Of a stretch of 41,049 nt of DNA, positions 8,132 to 16,986 are shown piece by piece. Source of the DNA: Acidobacteria bacterium 13_2_20CM_2_57_6 (GTDB taxonomy: Bacteria; Acidobacteriota; Terriglobia; Acidiferrales; UBA7541). The stretch covers positions 1 through 41,049 of the forward strand of contig MNEA01000130.1 of the NCBI GenBank assembly GCA_001917435.1, written 5' to 3'. The first letter of the stretch is position 1, and each line of letters starts with the position of its first letter. The notes below the pieces were generated by a model, which was given only the letters and a program-made list of their open reading frames with translations, ran no database searches and was not told the origin of the DNA. Position numbers and translations under genes: made by a program.

Positions 8132-10168
8132 CTAGTGCCTTTGAAATTCCGGCGCTCCCAGAACCAGTCCGGCAACGACGCCGAGATCCACTTGCTTGTG
8201 CGCATCGTCGAGCTTCGCCTGCAAAACTTGCGGGTTATCGAGTTGTTTTTCAAGCGTTTCAACCGTGGTTGGGCCTGCCTGCCCGCCAAGAAAAACTTGC
8301 ACCGCGCGGTCCAGCGCCGCCTTCGGATCCGCGGATGAATCCACGCCGAGCAGCGACGCGACGTCCGTACGCGCACCGCGCATTTTGTTCCCGGCAAGCG
8401 CCAGCGAATAATTCAAGCGGTTCAGCAACGCCCCGGTGTTTACCCACGCGTCGGCCTTATCCGAGTAACCCGTCGGCGGCTGGCACTGATAGAGGGGCGC
8501 GCCGATTCGCCCCACCCACTGCACCAGCGGCAGAGGCGTGTCCACGTCCGTGCCTAGCGCGCGTACTGCGGAAACCACCAGCTCAAACGGCGTCTTGATT
8601 TTTGCTCGATACGATTCTCGCGACCAGAATTCCGGCGACCAGATCATGATGTGGAGGACTGACTTGATGTCGCCATCGCTCGACTGGAAAGTTTCCACCA
8701 TGCGATTGATCAGCGCCGGCGGCGGATTGTCCGAAACAAACCGGCGCGCCAGTTTCGTGGAAATAAACCTTGCGGTGCTCGGATGATGCACAAGCAGGTC
8801 GATCACCTGCTCGCCATCCTTCATCCCGCCCGCATGAATCTTTTTCCCTAGCACGTACTTCGCGTCGGGATCGTGCAGCCGGTCATCAAACTTGAAATCC
8901 GCGTATTGCCTGGGCTTCTCAATCGTCCAGCCCGTGAAGCAGCGCGCCACTTCCGTGACATCTTTCTGGGTATAACCGCCATCCACACCGAGCGTGTGCA
9001 ATTCCATCAGCTCGCGCCCGTAATTTTCATTCAGCCCGCGCTCGTTTTTCTTCGCTTGCGGATTGCCCACTGGACGCGGCGGCGCCGGCCAGCCGAATCT
9101 TCCGCGGCGCCACTGTTGGCGCGCTGCGCGCTCGGCCGCCTGCCGCTGCGCCGCCCGCGGATCGGCGCTCAGAAAATTGTCAAGGTAAAAAAGCATCGCC
9201 GGACTCTTGGCTGTGGCCGTCACCAAATCCTTGAATTTTCCGAAGGCATGCGGCTGGATGACGTCGCGTTCATACGAAGTGATGTAGTAGCGGTCCTCGC
9301 CTTTGCCCGCGAACACGTTGAAGTGGTTAAACCAGAAATCATCCATCACCTGCTGAAGCTGCCGCTCGCTGTAAATAGCACGCGTTACCTTGGCCATGCC
9401 CAGTTCGGCCACCACGCGCTGTGGCCTCTTGCTGTCGTCGGCAATCGCGCGTGGAACATTGTTGGGGTCGGCGCCACCCAAAACGTCGCGCTTGCCCACA
9501 CCTTTCGTCGCAGGATTCCCTTCGGGTTGCTCCTGCTTCATGAGCGCGGGCGCATCGCTCATTTCCTGCTTTGCGTTCGCGGTATTTTGTTGAACCGCTT
9601 CTCCGTCGCCTCCGCCGGCGACTGGTCCCTGCGTTCCCTGCACATCCCGAGCAACCTTTTCCGCGGCTGCATCGCTTCGGCGCTGTTCTTGCTGCGCTTG
9701 TGCTTGCGCGCGCTTCTCGGCTTGCTTCTCCGCTGGTTTGGGTTGCGGATATTCATCAATCAGTTTCGCCGTGGACATCCGCAGCGTCGGATAGTCCGCA
9801 AGGCGCGCATCCAACGCGCGGTCATCGATGGAATTTGGATTGAGTTGCTGCTCGACCCATTTGGCCAGCCCCATCTGGCGGATGCGCTCAACCTCGCCTG
9901 GACGCGGGCCGTAGGCCAGGCGGTTCAGCGCGTGCAGAATCGCTTCGTCGGGGCTGAGTTCTGTAATCGGCAAGCCTTTGAGCGCAGGATCGTTCTTGGG
10001 TTTCTTGTCCTTCGCCGACGCAGGATTCGCCGCGCTGGCAGGCAATTCGATACCGAGCGACAAAACGCAAGCGAAAGAGAGAATGACGGCGAGGAATGAC
10101 CTTGGGGTCGCGGAAATCGTTGGGATTCGTTGATTCACTTGCGAGGCGGGGGACTCTTGCAGCCTCAT
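8132..10168 (-). CDS. secreted DUF1800 domain protein
   Basis: This 678-residue protein has an N-terminal hydrophobic signal segment (about residues 23-47), then DUF1800 (PF08811): HALNRLAYGPRPGE at 79-92, FWFNHFNVFAGKG at 278-290, and later NENYGRELMELHTLGVDGGY followed by VARCFTGWTI. A Gln/Ala/Glu-rich low-complexity stretch (about 142-245) interrupts the domain. The function of DUF1800 is unknown; it is nearly always next to DUF1501, as here, and both are exported, so they probably work together. The ATG at 10168 has AGGAGAG about 5 nt upstream and begins before the signal. A longer frame reaching 10429 would overlap the VWA gene and lacks a signal, so I reject it. Confidence 0.88.
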   Translation of the reverse strand: MRLQESPASQVNQRIPTISATPRSFLAVILSFACVLSLGIELPASAANPASAKDKKPKNDPALKGLPITELSPDEAILHALNRLAYGPRPGEVERIRQMGLAKWVEQQLNPNSIDDRALDARLADYPTLRMSTAKLIDEYPQPKPAEKQAEKRAQAQAQQEQRRSDAAAEKVARDVQGTQGPVAGGGDGEAVQQNTANAKQEMSDAPALMKQEQPEGNPATKGVGKRDVLGGADPNNVPRAIADDSKRPQRVVAELGMAKVTRAIYSERQLQQVMDDFWFNHFNVFAGKGEDRYYITSYERDVIQPHAFGKFKDLVTATAKSPAMLFYLDNFLSADPRAAQRQAAERAARQQWRRGRFGWPAPPRPVGNPQAKKNERGLNENYGRELMELHTLGVDGGYTQKDVTEVARCFTGWTIEKPRQYADFKFDDRLHDPDAKYVLGKKIHAGGMKDGEQVIDLLVHHPSTARFISTKLARRFVSDNPPPALINRMVETFQSSDGDIKSVLHIMIWSPEFWSRESYRAKIKTPFELVVSAVRALGTDVDTPLPLVQWVGRIGAPLYQCQPPTGYSDKADAWVNTGALLNRLNYSLALAGNKMRGARTDVASLLGVDSSADPKAALDRAVQVFLGGQAGPTTVETLEKQLDNPQVLQAKLDDAHKQVDLGVVAGLVLGAPEFQRH

Positions 10169-10388
10169 AGCACTCTCCTGCCGGGCGCCATAATGGATGA
10201 ACTGCGGCTCATCAATAGAATAACCCTGGTCCGGCGAAGAAGTTGCGCAACTCCAGAAGCTATGTCGAATCCCTATCACGGTGGAAACTACAGTCAGCAA
10301 AGGGCTTAGAGGTGTGGGCCGGACGCGTGGGAACAAGGCCCCGCAGTACAAGTTCGACCGTCCGATTTTCAGGATCTGGTTAAGTCCG

Positions 10389-12803
10389 TTACTCGACGAT
10401 GTCAAAGTCCACGGACCGGTCGGGAGCATGGTTTTTCGCGCTGTCGACGGCCTGCATTACCAGGCGGTAAGAGCCCGGCTTCAGGTCATCCACCTTCACC
10501 TTCAGTCCGATGGGAACCACGGGATTTCCCTTTTGAACGTAATCATCCGCGCGCATGACGTCAGTGAAAAATACCTGCTTGTTAGCAGAGCGCTCGAAAA
10601 TTCGATAGCCCATGGCAACAATCGGCGGGGTTGCCGAGGTCAGCAGCGGCTCATAGATCTCCGTGTAAAGAACGACGTTGTCCGTATGCTTGAAGCGATT
10701 GCTTCCAGAAGGAACGATTTGCGTGCCCTTGACCACCAGGGGCGTGCGGTCTTCCAGCAGAACCGAATCCAAGCCGGTGGGAATGTCGTTCAGCCTTTGC
10801 GCGGAATTCGTCAGCGCCACACCACTGAGGCTGAAATGTTTTCCATCATAGGGATCGATGGCGAGCGGCGACTCGAATTTGCCGAAAGCATCGCCGCCGG
10901 CACTGAGGACTACCGTCAACCGGTAAGTGCCCGGCGTAGCATCGAACTGGTTTTCATAGCGATACGGCAACTTGGTGAATTCTTTCCACTCGTCTTTCTC
11001 CAAGTCCAGGTTGACTGTATCGCTGAATCGCGCACCGACGGTCCCATCTGGCCGGTAGGCAATTCCCAGCACGTTCAAGTTCGCATGATACTTTCCCTTG
11101 TCCTTATTGAACTGAAATGTGTCCGCTGGAATCTCCATCGCCAGATTGACGCGGACCGTTTCTGGCGCGGTATAGAAATACGGCGCCTGCAACACGCCAT
11201 GAATCGAGCCCGTTTGAGAACCCGCGGCGTGCGACTCGAGTTGTTTTTCCAGCGGCTTGCCTTCGAGGAGGTTCGTGGATCGCGTGTTGCAATAGCCGCT
11301 GCGCGAGCGCGCAATCAGCCCCCCGCGGTTCAGCTTCACCTTAAGCGTGTGGCAGCTTCCTTCCGGACTGTCACCGGGCACGTAACCCAGGATATAAAAC
11401 TCATTCTGTTCTCGCCCGATGCGTTCAAGTCCGCCCAGCAAGTCGTTGGTATTGAAGATAGTGAATCCACCCGTGCTTTCCGCCAGCGCAGCAAGGATCT
11501 GCTGATTGGTCGAAGCGGAAGGTGGGAATTGCGGCACGATCGTGCGCGGCTGATTGTAAGGCGAATTGTTGTAATTGGAGGTTGGGTTGTAACCTCCACC
11601 GCGCGTGCCGCCGCTCGTGCCGCCGGTACCTCCCTTTCCTCCCCCGCCCGTGCCGCCGCCCGTGCCACCCTTGCCGCCACCACCAGTACCCCCTGTCCCT
11701 CCACCGCCGGTGCCACCTCGGCCACCGCCGCCGGTGCCGCCCCCACCCGTACCTCCGGTCCCGCCACGGCCTCCGCCTCCTCCGGTCCCGCCACCGCCAC
11801 CGGTTCCACCACCACCGCCCGGCCTTTGCGGATCAGGCATGGCCATCGCCGGATAGGCTGCGAGTATCAAGCGCACGCGCGGCGAAATCTTTCGTGCCGG
11901 AGCACGATTTGAAACGGCATGTATCCTACCGGCCGAAACTCTCCTGCTGGCGCTCCCGCCCGGAGCGGTCGCCACCAAACCGCGGGCATCCAGCGCGTAG
12001 ACCGCCACGTTCGATTTGTTGCAAGCATCAATGGTGGCCGTTAGCTCCGATTGGTTTTCCTGCGTCAGCGGGAAACCACCGGAAAACAGCACCACCATTT
12101 TACGCCCAGGGATGGAGCGAAGATTTTTCGCCAGGCTGCGCACAGCCAACAGCATGCTGCGGGCCCCAAAATCCGCGGCGGCATTACCCAATGACGAAAA
12201 ACCCGCGGACGCTACCGTAACGGGCACGTCCGGCGGGGGTGCGTTTGGATCGACCGACGAAGTCTTGACACCCGACACGGCCGCTTGAAGCACGTCTGCA
12301 TTTGCCGTGAAATTCTGCACGATGCGGAGCGATCCCCCAAAATCCACCACGGCCATCAAGCGGTCGGGACCCGCATTCGCTTCGATAAACTTCTTGGCGG
12401 CACTGCGCGCCTGGATCTGGTCCGGCGCCGCCATGGTGGAGTTATCAAAAAACAAAATCAGGTACCGGCGTTGGCCGTTCGCCTGGCTGGCTGCATCGGC
12501 GCCGGTAGAAAAGGTGGAAACTTGTTGTTCCTTGTTGTCCTCAAATACCTTGAAATCATTTTGCGTCAGGTCGCGAATATAGTTGCCCTTCTTGTCCGTC
12601 ACCACGGAATCCACGAGCACCAATTTTGATTCCCTCTTGATGACGACGGCTGGCTGCTGCTGCTCCGGAGAAGCGGCCTGGGGTTGTTGCGCCGGAGGAG
12701 CGGGTTGCTTCTGCGCCCGTGAAGGACCAGGAACCGCGCACATCGCTCCAGCAAACCACGCGGCTAACCGAATTGTTCGCCTGAAGGTCGTCAGAGTATT
12801 CAT
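10389..12803 (-). CDS. secreted VWFA-related protein with long glycine-rich linker
   Basis: An 804-residue protein with a signal segment (FRRTIRLAAWFAGAMCAVPG) and the acidobacterial VWFA-related domain. The signature KLVLVDSVVTDKKGNYIRDL precedes a VWA fold with ILFFDNSTM (a degenerate MIDAS, DxSxS here D-N-S-T-M) and MVVLFSGGFP. Residues about 328-403 are a Gly/Thr/Lys/Arg linker, then the VWA fold resumes with ALAESTGGFTIFNTNDL and FYILGYVPGD. The C-terminal half (about 480-804) is beta-rich with no named domain. Role unknown, probably surface or periplasmic protein-protein contact. The ATG at 12803 follows GGTGGGGG and starts the signal; a TTG at 12833 would add ten residues. It lies 26 nt after the second VWA gene, so they form an operon. 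Confidence 0.85.
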   Translation of the reverse strand: MNTLTTFRRTIRLAAWFAGAMCAVPGPSRAQKQPAPPAQQPQAASPEQQQPAVVIKRESKLVLVDSVVTDKKGNYIRDLTQNDFKVFEDNKEQQVSTFSTGADAASQANGQRRYLILFFDNSTMAAPDQIQARSAAKKFIEANAGPDRLMAVVDFGGSLRIVQNFTANADVLQAAVSGVKTSSVDPNAPPPDVPVTVASAGFSSLGNAAADFGARSMLLAVRSLAKNLRSIPGRKMVVLFSGGFPLTQENQSELTATIDACNKSNVAVYALDARGLVATAPGGSASRRVSAGRIHAVSNRAPARKISPRVRLILAAYPAMAMPDPQRPGGGGGTGGGGGTGGGGGRGGTGGTGGGGTGGGGRGGTGGGGTGGTGGGGKGGTGGGTGGGGKGGTGGTSGGTRGGGYNPTSNYNNSPYNQPRTIVPQFPPSASTNQQILAALAESTGGFTIFNTNDLLGGLERIGREQNEFYILGYVPGDSPEGSCHTLKVKLNRGGLIARSRSGYCNTRSTNLLEGKPLEKQLESHAAGSQTGSIHGVLQAPYFYTAPETVRVNLAMEIPADTFQFNKDKGKYHANLNVLGIAYRPDGTVGARFSDTVNLDLEKDEWKEFTKLPYRYENQFDATPGTYRLTVVLSAGGDAFGKFESPLAIDPYDGKHFSLSGVALTNSAQRLNDIPTGLDSVLLEDRTPLVVKGTQIVPSGSNRFKHTDNVVLYTEIYEPLLTSATPPIVAMGYRIFERSANKQVFFTDVMRADDYVQKGNPVVPIGLKVKVDDLKPGSYRLVMQAVDSAKNHAPDRSVDFDIVE
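11594..11822 (-). repeat. GGT/GGC-type triplet repeat encoding a Gly-rich linker
   Basis: About 230 nt of imperfect GGN-rich triplet repeats inside the VWA gene. The translated stretch is built of runs of two to five Gly broken by Thr, Lys or Arg (units such as GGGGTGG and GGKGGTGG). The reading frame stays open throughout. Such arrays change length by slippage, so the copy number may vary among strains or be collapsed in assembly. The opposite strand reads as a Pro-rich frame, which is only the complement. Confidence 0.9.
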
Positions 12804-12829
12804 AAATCCCCCACCACAATTACCGAATT

Positions 12830-14659
12830 TCAAAAAGGAATGACCACTGCCCCGTTACGCGCGGCCATCTGCGCACCTACTGCGTCTCTCACAACCAGAC
12901 GCACGAGGTAGGTGCCCGGCCTCACGTCAAAACTGGTTTTCACCGTGAACCCCGAACGACTCAACCGGGTGTACGTCGTATCGAGCAACTTCATGTCCAC
13001 AATTTTTGAAAGGCCGGTAACAAAATTTCCGTTCTCATCAAATATCCCCGTGAGAATTGTCAACTGATCGTTGTTGCGCCCTTGCACTTTCTGGAAGTGA
13101 ATGCTCTTTAAGTCAAAGTGCGTTAAGACCGCGAGGCGCGCCTGAGCTTCATCTTTCTTGAAAAATTGGGTTTGCAGTTCGACGGGCAGATCGCGGATTT
13201 CTTCCTGGGAGAACAACGCCTCCTGCATCTCCTGCTTTGTCGCTTCAGCGGGATCGGCCACCGTCTTTGGCGCGAAGTAACCGTGCCGCGCCTGGATGCC
13301 GTATTTTTCCTTGCTCGTGAGCGTGACTTTCAAAGCGTGAAAGCGTCCGTCGATTTTCAGGTTCTGCGGCGAAAATCCGAGCAAGTAGGAGATCCCCGGG
13401 GCCGCGCCGGCCTCACGCATGGCTTCATCCACATCGTTGCGGTTGTGATAGAAATTGCCGCCCGTTCCATCGGCGAGCTGCGCCAAAACGTCCTCTTGCG
13501 CCAACTGCGCGGCCACACGATACGTGGTCTTATACCCGGCAGTCCGGAAGGTGTCGTGCGGCGGGTCGGCAATGTCTCCGCCCACATCCGGGGGGTACAG
13601 GCCGCGCGCGTCAATCGTGTTGATCACAATGTTGCTACGAACCGCGCGATCGACCATGTTGGAAGCTTCTAGTTGCAGCGTCGTTGATAGGAAGCCGGGC
13701 GAAACCAGAACGAGCACGCGCTGGCCGGGCATGTTTGCCAAACGCCTTACGACATCCTCGAGATGCCGATACGCGTACTGGGTCTCGTTGTCGCCTTGCG
13801 ACACTGCGCGATCAGCAGCGGCTTGGGCCAGGCTCTGTGCCGCGGCCATCATGCGTGTGTCTCCGTTGAACGCGCATTGGAGCGCGTCTTCAGTAGCGAC
13901 GGCGAGCGCCTGAACGTCCGACTTGTTGACGATCAGGTCGGCCTGGTAGTAGCCCACGTCCGGGCAATCATGAAATCCTTGGCCCGTCACAGGACGCGGC
14001 AGAATTCCGAGCAGCGCTTTCGACAGTTTCTCGTGATCATCAGTAAAATCCTGCGTCAATTGCCCGGAGGTGGTGTTCAGGGAAACGCGATCGCTCGCTA
14101 CCAAGGCTCCAAAGAACCGCGTCGCCGAGTCGCGAACGAACACTGCGTCGCTCATCGAGAGGTGCACGTCGTCAAACACCATGGACACAAAACGCTGTGG
14201 CAGAACGACTGCTTTGCCGCCCGCTGCATCGGCGCTTGACGAAGAATCCTGTGCCGTCGTGGTGGAAGCCACCGCGGAGGCCGTGCGCGTTTCCGGCGTC
14301 TCTATACTGAAAGAAGAGATGCTCTGTAATCTCCGGTTGTCGTAAAGCTGAAAATCCTCTTTCTTAAGGTTCGAGACGACCTTGCCTTGCGAGTCGCGAA
14401 CTACTACACGCACCAGTACCAGATTTACGCGCACCTTAAAAGTGGTCGGCGTTTCCTGACTCGATACTTCTTCATTCTGGCCAGTGGCAGGCGTTGGCAG
14501 GGGTGCGGTCGTCGAATCCGGCTTTGCAGGTGCATCCTGCGGTGGCGAGGGAGGAGCGGGCGTCTGAGCAGAAAGGAGCGTGCCACAAATCGATAGGCAG
14601 CAACCGAATATCACCAGAATGATGCGGCGGAACCCCGGGCGTAGCACTGAATGAAACAT
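12830..14659 (-). CDS. secreted VWFA-related domain protein
   Basis: This 609-residue protein starts with a basic and hydrophobic signal segment (IILVIFGCCLSICGTLLSA), then a Pro/Thr-rich spacer (about 31-70) and the acidobacterial VWFA-related domain. The domain shows VRVNLVLVRVVVRDSQGKVV, LKKEDFQLYDN, the strand FVSMVFDDVHLS in place of a classical MIDAS DxSxS, VLVLVSPGF, and ISYLLGFSP, with a beta-rich C-terminus. These proteins are abundant in Acidobacteria, and their function is not established. It is the first gene after a strong predicted promoter at 14747-14776 and is followed by a second VWA protein, suggesting they are made together. GGGCAGGG lies directly before the ATG. Confidence 0.88.
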   Translation of the reverse strand: MFHSVLRPGFRRIILVIFGCCLSICGTLLSAQTPAPPSPPQDAPAKPDSTTAPLPTPATGQNEEVSSQETPTTFKVRVNLVLVRVVVRDSQGKVVSNLKKEDFQLYDNRRLQSISSFSIETPETRTASAVASTTTAQDSSSSADAAGGKAVVLPQRFVSMVFDDVHLSMSDAVFVRDSATRFFGALVASDRVSLNTTSGQLTQDFTDDHEKLSKALLGILPRPVTGQGFHDCPDVGYYQADLIVNKSDVQALAVATEDALQCAFNGDTRMMAAAQSLAQAAADRAVSQGDNETQYAYRHLEDVVRRLANMPGQRVLVLVSPGFLSTTLQLEASNMVDRAVRSNIVINTIDARGLYPPDVGGDIADPPHDTFRTAGYKTTYRVAAQLAQEDVLAQLADGTGGNFYHNRNDVDEAMREAGAAPGISYLLGFSPQNLKIDGRFHALKVTLTSKEKYGIQARHGYFAPKTVADPAEATKQEMQEALFSQEEIRDLPVELQTQFFKKDEAQARLAVLTHFDLKSIHFQKVQGRNNDQLTILTGIFDENGNFVTGLSKIVDMKLLDTTYTRLSRSGFTVKTSFDVRPGTYLVRLVVRDAVGAQMAARNGAVVIPF

Positions 14660-14746
14660 CCCTGCCCTTCAGAATCTGCATCCTGAGGCGTCCGGGAGCC
14701 GGAATGGGACGAAACCAGGGGACGCTTGTGTGCTAACAGAGATTTG

Positions 14747-14776
14747 ACTATACGCTCGGCTCAATTTTTGTGTCAA
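14747..14776 (-). promoter_or_regulatory. predicted sigma-70-type promoter of the VWA operon
   Basis: On the minus strand TTGACA (14776-14771), an 18-nt spacer and TATAGT (14752-14747), one mismatch in twelve. Transcription would start near 14740 and give a leader of about 80 nt before the VWA gene that starts at 14659. The 298 nt between that gene and the next (14660-14957) hold nothing else that I recognise. Confidence 0.6.
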
Positions 14777-14957
14777 TCAGATTGCTGCCCGCGGAGTGGC
14801 TCAGTCTGCGGTTAGCCCGTTACTCGGGCACATTGAATCTCGATAGCCTATTTTTCGGCTAGAGCGTCGGGGAAACGCGATAGGGCCCGACCCGGGACCG
14901 ATTGCGGGCAGGGCTTTCTGAGCGTCGCAGCCATTGGACCCCAGCAGATTTCGAGGG

Positions 14958-15785
14958 CTACTTGCGGAGGCTGGATTGATTGCCTCTGCGAGCTTCCGTG
15001 AGAATCGATTGAGATGGTAACGCACCGCCAGCTGGCATTGCGTGCATATGATGTGAAGCCATCGTGCTAGCGCTCATCACCGAGCTGAAGAAGAGGAAGA
15101 AGTTGGAGCCGACTTCGATGGCTCGGCCGGCTGCCTCGGCATCGTCCATGGCGTGAGACGATGTGATGCCGGAACTGCCATCGGCTAATGGCCAGTCGCT
15201 CTGATTTAGGATGAGCACGGGCCGTACTTCCCACCAAATCGGCAAGCTGTTTACGCGGGAATTATCGATGACGTGGCTGTGATTCGGTGTTGGCACGAAA
15301 ATGGGTGCGGTTGGAGGCCCGGGGATTTTCCCGAGAGCCACAAGCGTCTGAGATAAATCCACGGAAGAAGCGTGCATGGTGCACGTGCCTGGCACAGGAT
15401 TATTCGGGTCGGGGCACTGTGTGGTAATGGCGGGATTGACCTTCGTCTTCCAGGCCTCGGGAACAAAACCAAAGAGCTTGATTAACTGCTGGCCTAGAGG
15501 GATGCCGCAAAGTTCACCGGGCCTTCCGCCATTCGGGCAGAGCATGGTGTCCGCTGGATTCTGGTCATTGTCGACGGAGAACATAGGAACGAACACGTAG
15601 AGATGGGCGGTGTGCTTGATACTGCCGCCCGTGGGATCGGCGGAAGGTTCTGTGACCACCTGACAGCGTGCGATCCATTGGAGGATCATGCCACTCTCGC
15701 AGATAGCGCTCGAGATGCAATCGCTAGCGACGAACTGCGTCCGATTATTCTCTGCACCGTGGTTCCTGTGAGATTCTGGGCACAT
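14958..15785 (-). CDS. hypothetical protein, N-terminus uncertain
   Basis: I do not recognise this 275-residue protein by family. Its middle part looks like real, exported-type protein: LYVFVPMFSVDNDQNPAD, a Cys/Pro-rich stretch (MLCPNGGRPGELCGIPLG, then TQCPDPNNPVPGTC) with several paired cysteines, FVPTPNHSHVIDN and WWEVRPVLILNQSDWP. The cysteine pairs suggest a disulfide-containing secreted protein, yet the first 30 residues (many Asn, Arg, Glu) do not look like a signal peptide. A stop lies about 40 nt upstream of the ATG in frame. Either the true start is elsewhere or the original N-terminus has been lost or frameshifted. The C-terminus from about 225 has a Met/His-rich segment. Confidence 0.55.
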   Translation of the reverse strand: MCPESHRNHGAENNRTQFVASDCISSAICESGMILQWIARCQVVTEPSADPTGGSIKHTAHLYVFVPMFSVDNDQNPADTMLCPNGGRPGELCGIPLGQQLIKLFGFVPEAWKTKVNPAITTQCPDPNNPVPGTCTMHASSVDLSQTLVALGKIPGPPTAPIFVPTPNHSHVIDNSRVNSLPIWWEVRPVLILNQSDWPLADGSSGITSSHAMDDAEAAGRAIEVGSNFFLFFSSVMSASTMASHHMHAMPAGGALPSQSILTEARRGNQSSLRK

Positions 15786-15830
15786 TGTCGGGAAACCGTA
15801 AGTAATCCTCGGCCCGGATTCGTTTGGTGG

Positions 15831-16112
15831 TCAGGTTGTCAACGCCTTTATATTCCGCAGGACTGTCGGGTACTGACGCAACACCGCTGCTCGAAATCCG
15901 GCTAAGCTCCAGACATCCTGGGCCTCTTCGTGGCGGAGCAGATAACGGTCGCCGTCGTCGACAAGTACGCGAAAATAAGTCGCTCCCGGAGGGTACCAGC
16001 GATCTTCAATCGCGACAATTTCCCGGGCTCCGTCGCGGAGTTTCAGCCTTAGGGGACGCTCGTCTGCCTTGTACCCGGAATAGCACTCGACTTGGACAAC
16101 TTGTTCATGCAT
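15831..16112 (-). CDS. small conserved hypothetical protein
   Basis: A 93-residue soluble protein, with QVECYSGYKADERPLRLKL, EIVAIEDRWYPPGATYFRV and DDGDRYLLRHEE in order. Short proteins with this Gly-Tyr / Asp-Arg-Trp / Tyr-Leu-Arg-His pattern are, to my knowledge, widespread and unnamed in Acidobacteria and other phyla; they look like a small beta-barrel. The pattern makes it a real gene, but no function is known. Its ATG lies inside the end of the BrkB gene with an 8-nt overlap, which suggests translational coupling and a membrane-linked role. The last residues (after DVWSLAGFR) look unconserved. Confidence 0.65.
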   Translation of the reverse strand: MHEQVVQVECYSGYKADERPLRLKLRDGAREIVAIEDRWYPPGATYFRVLVDDGDRYLLRHEEAQDVWSLAGFRAAVLRQYPTVLRNIKALTT

Positions 16113-16956
16113 GAATCTGCGCCTCTTTGCGGCTCTCCGCCAGTTCCGCGTTCCAGGCGGCGCCCAGGAAAATAATCACTGCAGAAAGCTGCATCCAGAT
16201 GATCAGTCCGATTACTGCCGCAAGGCCTCCATACACCACGCTGTACGGAACGCGGCGCACGTAAATTCCAAACAGCACGTCCACCAGCCACCACAGCAGC
16301 GTGGCCACCATCGCTCCTGGCAGGACCTTGCGCATGCTGTCTTCCCGAGGCCGGGCCACGCGATAAATTACCGTCAGGGCCAGCATCGCCAGCACCATTG
16401 CAGCGGCAGGGAAAAAGAAATTCCACCATCCTTGCAGAATTGTGTGCTTGCCGACTTCGTGAGCAATCCACTGCCGCAGCGGCTTACCCAGGACGCCGAG
16501 GATGGCCGCCCCGAGCAGCGGAGCAATCGTCACTAGCAATAACATTAAGCCTCGAACCTGCCGGTGCAGGAACCCGAGTTCGTCGGTGTCACCGTAAATC
16601 GTGTGGATCCCCTGCATCACTAGCTTCATGACTTGCGAGCCTGCCAGTAGTGTCCCGGTCCATCCGACGGCCGCGACTTTCCACGCTTCCGGTCCGCGCT
16701 TCACCAAAAATTCCGAAACAATCGCTTGGCTCCCGGGCGGCAAAAACTGGGTGAGATCCGCGATCAGATCAAACAGACTCGTCCTGCCGCCAATCCGACT
16801 CGTCGCCAATGCCACGGCAATCAAGAGTGCTGGGAAAAATGCCAGAAATAAATTGAAGGCAATCGCCTGTGAAATCACACTGCATCGCGGAAATACGCGC
16901 GTGAACATTCCGTACGCCCGGCGAAGGAGCCGCGCAGCTAAATTCATAGCCGGCAT
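16105..16956 (-). CDS. YihY/BrkB family inner-membrane protein
   Basis: A 283-residue integral membrane protein of the YihY/BrkB family (PF03631, once misnamed ribonuclease BN). It has about six hydrophobic helices; the family signature CSVISQAIAFNLFLAFFPAL lies at residues 25-44, and VSEFLVKRGPEAWKVAAVG and the final VYGGLAAVIGLIIWMQLSAV segments are also characteristic. Its role is not settled; transport or envelope functions have been suggested. The ATG at 16956 is used; a second in-frame ATG at 16947 is also possible. It follows the MBL hydrolase by 30 nt and overlaps the next small gene, so three genes probably form an operon. Confidence 0.88.
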   Translation of the reverse strand: MPAMNLAARLLRRAYGMFTRVFPRCSVISQAIAFNLFLAFFPALLIAVALATSRIGGRTSLFDLIADLTQFLPPGSQAIVSEFLVKRGPEAWKVAAVGWTGTLLAGSQVMKLVMQGIHTIYGDTDELGFLHRQVRGLMLLLVTIAPLLGAAILGVLGKPLRQWIAHEVGKHTILQGWWNFFFPAAAMVLAMLALTVIYRVARPREDSMRKVLPGAMVATLLWWLVDVLFGIYVRRVPYSVVYGGLAAVIGLIIWMQLSAVIIFLGAAWNAELAESRKEAQIHA

Positions 16957-16986
16957 TATACCCGCCGGGCTGCCGGACCGTGCGTT

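Noticed and set aside
11605..11856. A Pro/Val-rich plus-strand protein
   Set aside because: It is only the complement of the Gly-coding triplets.
10281..11912. A 543-codon plus-strand frame over the VWA gene
   Set aside because: Antisense to a clear VWA protein, no domain or signal, and an end made of the complement of the Gly repeat.
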